A stretch of DNA of 64,000 bases from Colius striatus. Taxonomy: Eukaryota > Chordata > Aves > Coliiformes > Coliidae. Under the pieces are notes generated by a model. That model was not told the origin of the DNA. It saw nothing but the letters and a program-made list of their open reading frames with translations, and did no database searches. Below are positions 26,201 to 38,200 of this stretch, in pieces. How positions within the stretch are numbered: the stretch's first letter is position 1; every line of letters begins with the position of its first letter. Position numbers and translations under genes: made by a program. Location: assembly GCF_028858725.1 (NCBI RefSeq), contig NC_084773.1:7554350-7618349 (forward strand). The letters run 5' to 3'.

Positions 26201-29200
26201 AAGCCCAATGGAGTTCCTAAAGGAGAAGAGAGACTCAATCTACTGTGTAGCCTTGCAAATATGAGTGGCAGGTGACAAAGACAACACCGTTGAGAGCTTC
26301 CTTGGTCATAGGCTAAACCATGCCAGAGCAGTGTTTGAGTGGGGTTTTGTTTCTAAGAGGGGAAAATAAATAAGATGGACCTTGTTTCTTCCCCCTCTTT
26401 TCCAAACCCTGCTGCTGGCTGGCTATGACCAGCTGGGCAAAACCAGGGAGGTGGTTTGTCATTAATGCCCTACTCTGAGTCAGACCATAATGCTGAGGTA
26501 AAAAAAAAAAAACAACAAAAGCAAAGAAATCTGGAAAGAATAAAACTCTCACCCTCCTCCAGGAGTCCATCTGCACCATCCACCTTGAGCATCCACAACT
26601 CCAGGGATTTCCCATCATCAGCCACCTCCCCATCCCAACCACGTACCACCTACTGGAGTCTGTGGCTACACCCACACCGGAGGTACCTGAGGGACAACTG
26701 TTGGGGGTGGCTCCAATCTGCTGCTGCTGCTCTGTACAGAACCAGCGGGCACTGGGTGCTAGAGAGGTCTGCCTGCACTGCATGAGCCATACTTAGCTTG
26801 GGACTCATGCAGACACACACAAGGGCTCCCAGAACACTACCCCCAGAGACTGGATTCTTACTTCGAGCCCCTGCCAGCCCAGGGCCCAGCAGCCTGTCAC
26901 GCTGTCAGCTCTGGTCTCGTCTCTGCCATCAATATGAGTCAGACACGTCAAATCCTCTTTGACTCTCAAAGGCTTTTTTTCCCCGTTTTTATTTGATGCA
27001 TGAGGATTGCTCTACAGCATCAGATAACCTCCTGTCTCCCTGGGAACTCTATGGACCTATATTCAAGTGCACACAGGCTTAAACTGAAGGCCATTCCACC
27101 TAGCCAGGCAGCTGAGGCACCACCTTGCTACCCAGTACCACAAATGTCTCCCAGGGCATCTGCAAACCAATCCCCATGGTCACCTCAGGGCATTGAAAAA
27201 GGGAAGGAGAACAGGATGGAGAGCTCCATCTCCCACAAAGCATATTCTGCAGGGTGACCCACTGATGCAAGGAGAGAGATCATCAACTGGCTGAGTCTTC
27301 CCAGGTCCACAAGATGACACATTGAGGGCAGCAAAGTCCCAGGTTATGGGAGATGGATATACAACTTTGAGCGGCCTTGGCTCAGTAAGGACTCCACCTC
27401 AGGCAGCGGTCTTCAGTTCAAGGTCCACAGAGCTTGCAGGAGACCAAAGGAGTTCACAAGAACAAGCAAAGCCACGGCTGAGGAACAGCACTGGCAGAGA
27501 GGACTGGGCATCTGTAGTACTTCTTAGATCCCTGGAAGTACTACATGGGGTGGGAGCTGCTGCTGCCATCGGGTCACACGCACACACAGACTGCAGCCCA
27601 GACCACTGGCACACAAGCAACTGCTATTTAAAAACACTTCATTCACAGAGCCCAAAATGAACTCATTAGCCAGGAGAAAGAATTTCAGTGGAAAAACATC
27701 TCAGAGCCCTCTTTGCCAACCCCTGACCTCAGCCCCCACAACACAGCAAAGCAAGAAGATCACTCCATGGTTTCACCTTTGAAACACAAACCCTCTGGGA
27801 TGGGAACAGAGCTCCACAGACTTTCACTCACAACTGGGACAAAAGTAATGTCAACAGATCTGAGCAAAGCCAGCAGTGGCAGTGTGGTCAGGAGAGAAGG
27901 AGGGGAAAGATAAGGTGCAGCCATACTCCTGAGGGTGCTGGGTACCGAGGCTTAGCTGCTGTAAATGACCATGTGTAGGTTTCCAGTCCCCTACAGAATG
28001 CTGTTCATGTTAAGAAGCTGTTCAAGCTCTGGGGAGGAGAGTTTGAAGGATGGCAAAGATCCCAGACACATCAGCTGGGGGAAACCTTGGTGGCACCACA
28101 GAGAAGGGAGGAGTGTCCAGTAAGTATTTCTGCAATGGATTTAGGACAAAGACAGGCAACATGAGCAGAGGATGGGGGTGAAATGTCTGCTCTTCCATGG
28201 GAAGGTATAACACATGGCACAGATAACATACATTTAAAACACACTGAAGTCGCAGCTGACAAGCTGTCTGCATGTCAAAGGGTGACCTCTGGCCAGCTGG
28301 AAATGCTAGAAAGTCCCAGGAGAGACAGTAACCTGTACCTGCCAATATTCAAATGGGTAAATAGCTGACTCGGGCAAGCACAGGCTGGCCAGGCAGACTG
28401 AGCCAAAGCAAAATGAACGGGTGGCTGCAACCAGACTAGTTCATCAGGAAGCAAAGGAGACCGGCATAATTAATGCCAACCAACACACGTTTACAGCTGT
28501 CAGATCCTGTTGGCAAACATGATTTATTTCTGTGGGGATTGTGGGCTTGACTTGATAAGTGAACCAGCACCCATGGCATTCATTCAAACTCAGGGAAGAT
28601 ATAGAACTTGGTACCATCTCCCATTTAATCAAGAAACTATAACTCCATCAAAACATAGTGACACATGTTTGAAGCTGCTGTTAGCTGGCTCAGAACAAAC
28701 CCATGACTTGGAGGTCCACAGCAGCAGAAAAGATCTCCACCACAGATCTGTGCACCACAGCAATAAGATCACTGCTGAAATAAAGCATCCATTTGTGCTA
28801 CTGACAAGTCAGAGAACTTTCTAAGCTGAAAACAGGTTCCAAAAAAAAAAGGTCAAAATGACCTAGGAATTAAGATTGGAAAATATGCCAGTGGAAGACT
28901 TCACAAGCTCTGTACACTTAGCTTACCAAAGACTGAGGGAAGAGGTGACTGCAACTTAAATCACCATAGCTAAGCTCACCCCAAACTAGTGGCTAAAGGA
29001 ATTACTCATTTCCCTGGCTGTAAACAGGACCAAGCCATGTCCTTCTAGCAGAACATCCTGCCTCAGCTCCCCATAGACAGGAGGCTGACATGTGGACGAG
29101 TATGACAGGCCATGTCAGGTAGGAAACAACCTGATAGCCTCCCAAATACTCACAGCTGTGCCAGCTGCTGCCACTCAAGATGCACACTGTAAAGCAGTGA

Positions 29201-32200
29201 CTCATGGATATGGGGAACATTCTAGTACAAAGGGACATGAGAAGAGCTGGGTTGGATGATGACTTTTCAAGACCAACCAAAGAGATTAAACCCTGGTTTT
29301 CCAAGTTGGGCAGAATCAGAATTTGGAGCCAGCCAGTTCATGCTCTGCTTCAAAGCAGGGTACAAGGCAGCCAGAAAAATGCTGGCATCACTCTCCTCCT
29401 TCATCCTTCCACTTGCACGTCTTCAGCTGGAAAGACCACAAAACTGACCCAAAATCCCATGGAAAGAGGGCAGGTTGAGTCAGTCATTTCCAGGGCTCCA
29501 GTGGCAGACGCCTGCCAGCTCCTCCTTGGATGTGGTCAGCCACTTCTCCAGCTGCCAGAGGAGCCCAGGGGCCAGGAGATCCAAGCCTACATGAGCGACA
29601 GTGCCCACTAGATTCCAGCATAGATGCACAGAGATACAGGCACATGCAGCCGACCACAAAGAGCTCATAATATCCAGAATAAACGCTTCTTGAAAGGGAG
29701 AGAGGTTACAGGGGAATAACCCACTCCCAGAGCTGTCAGAAAGGGTCCTTGACAGAGAAGAGCTTTGCAAGAGCTCTCTTTTGCACCTAGGACTGTCAGG
29801 TCTGACTGGCAGCTGTGCTGTGAGGCAGGGAGTGTGTGCCCTGGCAAAGCAGCGCATACCTGCCTGGCAGCAGGGAGAGGTATCAGCAGGAGCTGTTAGG
29901 GAAGAAATGCTTTTGAAAGACATTAAATAACTCCAGTCTGTGCTTCAAATAACCAGCACTCAGAGCCACAAGCCAGCAGACTCGCCTAGGCTTTTCCAAA
30001 GGTGACTCTAGCCAGCAAGTCACTCCTGTTGCCAGCCTGCCACCCCAGGGAAAGGATGTCCTCTTACCTGCCAGGGATGGTTGTAGCCATTTACCCAGAG
30101 TTTCCCAAAGCCATGGCTGCACTCAAAGAGTTGCAGAAATGTCAGTTCCTGAGCTCTAAGAAAGCCAGAGGGTCAAAGAAGCACGTTGCAAGAGTAGTCT
30201 GACCCTCATCACCTCCTGCTCTGGGTCAGCCCACCTCCCTTACATCCCTAATAAAAAAGGACTTCACCATCCTATTTATTTTTTTATGATTGTTATGAAA
30301 TTTATTTTTGATCTTCCCTGTTCCTCTGAAGCAGCAGCAGACTGGGACACAAGAAGCCCAGGCTGCTGAAAGCCAACACTATCACAGTGCTTGAGAAGGC
30401 AGAGCCACGGGCATCCCTGTAACTCCAGCGTGGCACTCGTGAGCTCAGAGGGAGTCATGGTCCCTCTCCACATCCACCAGACTTTGGTCTCAGGGCCAAA
30501 ACATTCCCAATAGTTAACCTCAGGGGATGCTGTGGGAAGGGTGATGGAAGGTCAACCCATGGTTGTGCTTCCTCCAGCTCTGCCCCAGATTTCCCCATGA
30601 CTTCTTACAGTCCTGCTCCCTCAAACGGTCCCCAAATCCTCAGCTCCTTTGCCCCACACATGTCCCCTCCTCCTCCCCAATTTTTCAGCATCTTCAAAGC
30701 TTTCTGTACTCTCTTTCCAGTCCTCTCTGTGTCTCCTCCACCTCCCTCTCCATCACCTGTTCTCACATACCTCCTTCCTAGGACAAGGCAGCCATGCCAT
30801 CTTCTCTCCACTTCAGCTAATTCACTCTCTCCACAGGAGCTGGCGTTTCATCTCTGAAGCTAAGCCCCCTTTCATGCCTCTTGGCTGTTGCCATCCCACC
30901 CCTTTCCTCCCCACTGCCCTTGGGACGGGAGGGCAGCAGGAGGGACCTGCAGGCTCAGCAGGCCTGACCCTCAGCTCTCATTAACAGAGCCCTTCTCAAA
31001 GTAGGCACAGCGGGAAATAAATAAATAACGGAAATCTGTCTCGCTGCTGTCTCAGGTTCCTTAAGAGAGCCGGGGGTGGGATGAAGGATGCTATTTGGAG
31101 AAGCTGTCTCCATGGCAACCCCCATTCCCACCACCAAGCGGGCACAGGTCACCTGTTTCCATTAAAGTTTTCCCCCCTTCCGCCCCATCCCTCCACCACA
31201 GGAAGTGCCAACCCAGCCCCAGGGGTGCAGGTGGTCCAGCCTGCAGGAGAAGTGGCAGGACTGCTGCTGCTGGGGCTGCAAATAGACTCCAAAATCCTCC
31301 ACGCCAGGGATGGGCAGCATGAATGCCCCACTGTGCCACATCTGCAAGGTAATCCCATCATCTCCCCGCCTGTGTTCCCACAGTCAAACGTGGGCAGGTG
31401 GGCCACACTCTGCTGCAGGACTTGGGGACGGATGCAGACACACACCCTGACACACATATTGTTGGGACTGGGGCAGAGATCAAAATGTGTCCCCTCCCTC
31501 TGCATGCAGCCCTGAGTGCTGCATTTCCACAAGATTTCAATTATTCACTTTAATCCTAAATCTCCCATTAAACACTGCCAGGTGCTCCCAGAACAACCCA
31601 TGGTTCCCTTTTTAGCTCTAACAAACTCCATCTCTCATGCGACAGATGCGCTTGCCGGGACCTTTCCTCAAGTAAGGCAGCGTCAGCCCTGCGTCGCAGA
31701 GAGCTCCCGCAGCCAACCTGATGCTCCCACCCGCATCAGCCCCCTCCCCGCACGCCCACGTGGCCGCTGCAGGGCTGGCAGCACTGCCCAGCACCCCCCA
31801 CACCAAAACAGCCGGCACAGCTCCAGGAAGAGACAGAGGGAGGATGGAGTGAGAAGGCGGAAGCGGTTCTGCTCTCTGCTCATTCTCCAGCATGGGAAAG
31901 ACGGAAGCAGTAGTGGTCTCACCCCCATTGGTGGTCCCAAGGGGTAGCCCCCTACCGCCAGGGCAGACAAGAGGGTGCACAGAGAGCCCCTGGCTGAAGC
32001 AGCGGGGTTGGCACTCGGGCAGGCATCCTGCGGCACAGCGCAGGCTGGAGGGATTCACATGGTTCCCCCACAGGGCTGGGAGTTTCGCCAGGAAAAGCAA
32101 GTTTATAAATAGTGTGTTTCAACACGAACAAACGAAAGCGGCAGAACTCGACAGTCAGACAAGGCAGGGGCTGAGCACCAGCACCTCCCCAGCATCCTCC

Positions 32201-35200
32201 CCCACCGGCATGGACAGTCCCTCCCTGCCATCGCCAAGCTGGCCAGGACCATCCTCACTCTCTAGAAAGCCTGGATCTGGAGGTATCTTGTGTCAGATGT
32301 GTGGCTTGGGAACACCCCTGCTGCAGCTGGTCTGACAGCCAGAACAAGGCAGCAGAGCTGGCTTCAAAAAGACCAGAAGCAGGGGAGAATGGCCACCTGC
32401 TTCACACAGGGCCAAGGGTGAACCACAACTGATGGTTGCCCAGACATGGTCAGGAGCCACAAATGTCAATGCATTGCTTAAAATCTTCATGAGTCCACAG
32501 GTGAGAAAGTTTCTAACTTCTCCTCCCACTCCTGCAGAGGACAAGCTAGTCCACCACTGAAGCTGGCACTTGAAACGGAAGTTTCATGGCACAGTGAGTT
32601 ACACCAAAGGGCCACGTACCTGCCAGATCCTAACAAGAAGCAAGATGTTCAAAAGGAAATTCAGCTTTTATCTCTGCATTGAAGAGAAAAGCAGCAAGTT
32701 CTCAGATGAGAACTTGTTCTCGTAAACACAAAACAGCAGAACAGACACCCTGGAGCATCTATGGAGCGAATGGGAGGACATCCCTACTGGGGAACTACCT
32801 GCCAGATTGCAAAAGGAGGAGATCTTGATGGTAGTGCCCAAGGGAAGACATGAAGAGATGACATGTCAGAGCAGCCTCATCAGCTGTCAGCAAGAAAAGC
32901 CTCTGACAGCCCACTGAAGTCATGCAACACCCTTCATGCCACACTCGCTTACCTTGATGTAGGTGTCAAGGGCTGGATGGACACGGTTGACTGCTAGATG
33001 GATGGACAACGGTGTAGTGAATGGGAAGGTCGCCATGACCACATGGCTGGGAGCTGGGAAGGAAAAGATCTTGAAGCCATACTTCTGGAACTGTTTGATC
33101 TGATCTTCTGACGGCTTTGCATCTCCCTCGCTCAGGATTCGGCCGATGGCGAAGCGGCACTTCTCTGGAGACACCTGGACAAGGGGGACAGAAAGATGCT
33201 ATCAGAAGGAGAGGGGCTTAAGACCGGCCAAAATCTCAACCTGCTGAGCATGGAAGCAGGAGAACACCATGAGCCATGGTAAATGCAACGGCCCAGTGTG
33301 ATCTGGCACACCAAACAGGTGCCTGCTCCTAACCAAGACTGATCCAGGCCCAAACTGTCCATGTTCCTCCCAGCCTAAGCTCACAGCCCAGTGGAGAAGG
33401 TATTGTTCCTCTCCTTGGAAGGCAGAGGGACTTAAAGTAGAGGAGAACTAAACCCCACTGGGCTGCTCACCCATCCTCCCCCAGGTGACATCCAGGGCAA
33501 AAAGTGTCCCTCCTGGCCACCCCAGCTCTCTGGGGGAGCAGATAAAAACAGATGTGATCACAGCCTGACCAGTTTAACTCTCTCACTCCCAAGGAGGTCA
33601 CCCTACAAAGGGCATCAAGGAAGCACCTGCTCTCAAGAGACATTGTATCAGGCAGCAATCAGGAGCATCAGATGCATGAGTCCTGCCACCTTCTGCCAAC
33701 CTCTTCTGGTGAGAGCTGGAGAACCAAAATCTCAAAACTCCCATCACAAGAGGCAACAAAATGAACCAGGACCTACCAGGGCACCTGACAGTGGCAGAAA
33801 GACAGACACCCTGCAGGCATTGGCATCACAACGCTTTTTCAGGGATGATGGGAGGCAGAGAGAGGGTGCACAAGGCCAGTGGGTTACCATTTCCCATCCT
33901 CTCGTGCCCTCCAAGGGGGATCTCCACTCTGCTCTCCTGAATCTCATCCCTAATTTTGCCCGTGCTAAAAGCTCAGCAGCATCTCCTCCTGCAGCGTAAC
34001 CCCACGCCACACTTCTTGCCCTCTCTTTCCCTTAGACATCCTTCAATGTTGCAGGACAGGACCATCGCCGAGGTGAAACACAAGCAGATGTAAATACGAA
34101 GGCATAAAACAGACGGTCAGAAGCAGCAGCCATCAGGCGGGGACTGGCATGCCTCACAGCTCACTCTTGCCCTCCTGTGCTGTAAGAGGGAGCTGCAGAC
34201 AGGGCTGTGCTGAGCACCTCTGCTTTAGGACAGGGAAGGAGCAGCAGATCCATCCCAAAGACAGCAAGAGGCAGCAGTAAAAGGCATCCATGGGGAAAGG
34301 CCCAGATGAAGCAGGAAGACAAGGGAAATCTAGATAAAATTCTATTAAACATGCAATCTCCATTTGCATCCTGAGCAAAGTAATTTCATCCTTGGCCCAG
34401 AGCATCTGACAGAAGAACCTGAGCTGCTGGGGTGGGCAGCACCACTCGGGCCAGCTGGGTTTGTTTCTTCCTTTCTCCTTTCTACTTGCTTTTTTCAATA
34501 ACATGCAGCCCCACAGGTACTTTCTCAAGGGCAGCAGCAAGGCAAGCTCATCTCTTCCCCTGTGTGGCAAAGCTCATCTCACAGAAAAGAAGGAAATACT
34601 CCACTTAAAACCAGCCTTTCCATCCTTTCAGAGTGGGCATGTGCTGATCAAAGCCTCTGCTCCCCCAAAGCATCCCAACAAAGGAGTTGCAAAATTATTA
34701 GTTAACCTATTTGGCAGCTTTGCTGATGTGAACAAAACCCATTCCTGCACTCAGAGAGTGTTTTGGCCTCAGCCATCCAACACTTGGGCACAGGTGGCTT
34801 GCTCAGCACATGAATATGTGTCTATAGTTAAACGTGAGCAGAAGCACTTGGCTGGAGCTGAGCACAAACCCGCCTGCCACATCCAGCCCTGGCTGAGGAG
34901 TTATTTTTGGTCCTGCCAGAGGTGGGAGAAGGAAGGAGAAATCCTCTGGGCTGCTAAATATTAAATAAAAAGGAAAAAAAGCCAATTAATATTAATCTTG
35001 TCCATTAAAACACATAAAATGTTGCTGGCAAGGGTTTAGCAGCACTCGGGGAGCATCCTTGAGTGAACACTGCAGAGCCAGGAGCAAGGAGGATGTCCTG
35101 AGGATGCTGGTGATGGTGGCCACCCCGAGGCCTGGCATGACCCTGAAGTAGCCCACATGCTCCGGGCCCCGGGGCTCCCCCCAGCCCTGCTCCTGTCTGA

Positions 35201-38200
35201 GAGCTGGCACACAGCTGCTGCTCTCCACTGCTGGCATTCCCGTCCCCTCTCCTAGCAAAAGCCTCTTTCGGACACAAGTCCATCAGCACAGCAAATGCCA
35301 CACACCGGCATCTGCCCCATCAGCCCCTTCCTGCCACAGCACTGGGGGCATCAAATCCCCCAGGAGGCAACAGCCAAGAGCTGGGCTCCAGGCAGCCCCC
35401 TGGCTGGCACACAGCCAGAGCCGCCACGGGACACAGCAGACAGCACACACATTCTGCTGCCTGATGACAAAAGGGCTATTTTTGGTGACAAGTCAACATC
35501 CGCAGTGGGTGGCTGATTCCAGGCAGACCAGCCTCTGCCACAGGGTGCTTCACTGAGGTCAGGAGAGCATTGAGATCAAGGAGGAAGAGGAGGAAGTCAC
35601 CTCTTCCTCCCAGGGGAAAAGCAGCCTGGGTGACCAATCCCACGCTGCTGGAGATCCAGGACAAGAAGCCAGCAGCACACAGCATCTCCCATGCCATCAT
35701 GGCCACAGCAGGAACAAGCACACATGGGCACCTCATGGAACACCAGGGTGCTCAGAGCCTGAGCCAGCACGTCAAGCAAGTGTTGCAGACCCTGGCCAAA
35801 CCACTTACCTAAAACTTGCTGCTTCTTCACCTGCCCAGAGGCAAGACAGATCTCTGCCCATTCTACCCAAGGTTATCCTCATTCCCAGCACCTCGCCTAG
35901 CCTGGCCTGCCTGTCTGCAGGAACCAATTCAGGAGCCACAGCTCAGCCAATGGAAGGTCCCATCAGCATCCTGGCTGCTCTGGCAGACCCACGTCCGATG
36001 GTGTGCTCAGGAGTGTCAGGCAAGAGGAGGCTCCTGCTGCTGTGCACAGTCCTGGGCATACAGCTACATCCTGTACCGGCCCTGCTGTCCCCCAGTCACT
36101 ACAGCACCTATGGAGGTAGGAGGCTCAGGCCAGTGTCACCTGCCAAATGTCACAAGCAAAGGCCACCCTTCCAGAGAAGGGCAAGGTCCGCAGGGCTGCC
36201 TGCCAGGCCAGTAAGGGCAGGTTAGGCTCCTGTCACAAGAGTTAACCATGCAGCCTCCAGAGCTTGGGACAGCTGCTCACTGGGATGCATTATAGGCTTT
36301 GCTGGCCCCCAAGAGTTTCCAGCACACTCAAGGCTTGCTCCACTCATGTGCAGCATTCAGAGCCTTCACTGTGCCCACCCTGGGCACAGTAGGCTCCAAG
36401 AGAAAGGCATTTCCTCTACTCGGTGTCACCACCAGGATCTCCCAGCCTGACCCATGGACTTGGAGCCATGCAGCCTCCATCTAGAGACCCACATGAACTC
36501 ATGACCACCCTTCACAATGGCCTCACTGTGGACTGTAACTCCACACAGAGCTACAGAGCTCCCTGGGCAAAGAGCTCCCCTTGGGCTCACACACCAGCTG
36601 AATGCTCTCACAAGCTGCAATGGATCCATGGCCAGTCCGTAGGCAAGTGAGTACAGAACCCTCAGCAGGTGGGGGAAGAAAGCCTACAAATCTTTTAGCA
36701 TGTTCCAGTCTTAGGCCACCAGACAGAGGTTCTGGTGTGCTTTGACCACAGCAGGCCAAGAGCTGTCTCCACCCACTGAGCCCCGAATCTAGAGAAACCT
36801 CTCCCAGTTACTGATACCAAGACAGGCCTGCTTGGCTACCAGGTGCCATTCAGCCATGCTGGCAGAGAAGATCTTTCCCTCCTGAGAGACCTAACTGCAA
36901 AGGGAGAAACAGTTGGCTTCCAAAACCCTAGACGACCACCAGAGACAAGTTCTGCAGCCCCACTACCTGCTCCAACCCCAGGGAGATGGCAGAAATGCAA
37001 GATGCAGGAAGACGAGAAAAGAGTTAAGTCCAGAAAGATGAGGCAGCTTCATCCTGCACTGACAGCTCAGCCTTCCAGAGGAGCCACTCCTTCCCAGCCT
37101 TGCCTGATGCTGCCAGGGAAACTACTCCCTTTGCTAGCCACAGCAGGAGTCACCACAAATACCCTTATCATTATCTGTGGACGCAGCAGTACAAGCTTTC
37201 TCTAGTCCATGCTTAGGCAAACAGAAAGGCAAGGCACAACGCCCAAACAGAAAGGCTGCAGGGCAACCACAGGCGTGACCAGGTCATGTCCCCAGAGCAG
37301 GGCAGCACCAGGCACAGATGATGAGCCCTTCCAACAGCATCAACCGCTCCACTCCATCCCCAGAATCACCAGGGGAAGAAGCAACAGTACTGGGGTTCTC
37401 AACCCCAGACAAAGACCTTGATGCAAAGTCAAGGACATAAATTAGTGGTGAGGAAACTGGCCACTCTGACCAGGTGGGCCCTAGCACACCAGGCACCTCC
37501 CATGGCTCCCATTCATCCCACTCCAAACATGACAAAAGGGTCCAAGCATGTCTAGTCGAATCCTGCCTCTGCCTGGCTCATCCTGGGCAGTGTCCTGTTC
37601 ATTACTCTCCATCTTGGGCCAGGAAGAGGCACTGCAGAATGTCTCTTCTGTCTCCCGTGATCCAAAATCAAAAGCTGGACTTTAAAGATTTAAGTCAGCT
37701 TGTTGGAGGATATAAAGACACATGGTGGCTGAGAGCACCAGGCTCCAATGAGCAGTCAAGCTCAGTACTTTCTCACCTCTGGTATCTTCCTGTTACAGTC
37801 CACTTAGCATCACACTTTCACAGACAAGCTCCCTTCAAGTTCGTCCAATCCTTGGGAGCACCATCCCACAAGCACCAAAACAGGGTTCCTCAAACATGAC
37901 GAGTCACATCCAGAGCAGAAGCACTGTGTGAGAGCTATCAGCACAAGCACTGTGCCCGTGCCAGTCCCCAGTGCCAGCCTCCAGCACACATGCCCAAGCA
38001 CACAGGCACAGTTGCTGGCCGCTCTGCTGACCCTGCCCCCCACGGCATTCCTCATCGGTCACACCAGCTACTGCAGAATTACTGGGGAGCCAGACTGTCT
38101 GCCACAGACAAATGCCCACCTGTCATTCTCTGAAGACCCCAGTGCCACCTAGCATCAGCAGCCAGGCTCCTCACCCCCTAGCAAGTTCTGGTGCTCTTTT

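Larger units (their letters stand above)
9502..32952 (-). other. TEX264: TEX264 intron between coding exons 2 and 3
   Basis: A 23-kb intron, most of the gene. It contains two CR1 fragments, two short tandem repeats, a CT-rich tract near 10,345-10,440, an (AT)n run at 23,117-23,132, an ERE palindrome and a second RFX-like site, listed separately. An AT-richer patch near 14,010-14,080 could be regulatory. No nested gene, tRNA or other structured RNA was recognised. Open frames up to about 260 codons (for example near 16,545-17,327) show no family motifs. Confidence 0.6.
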
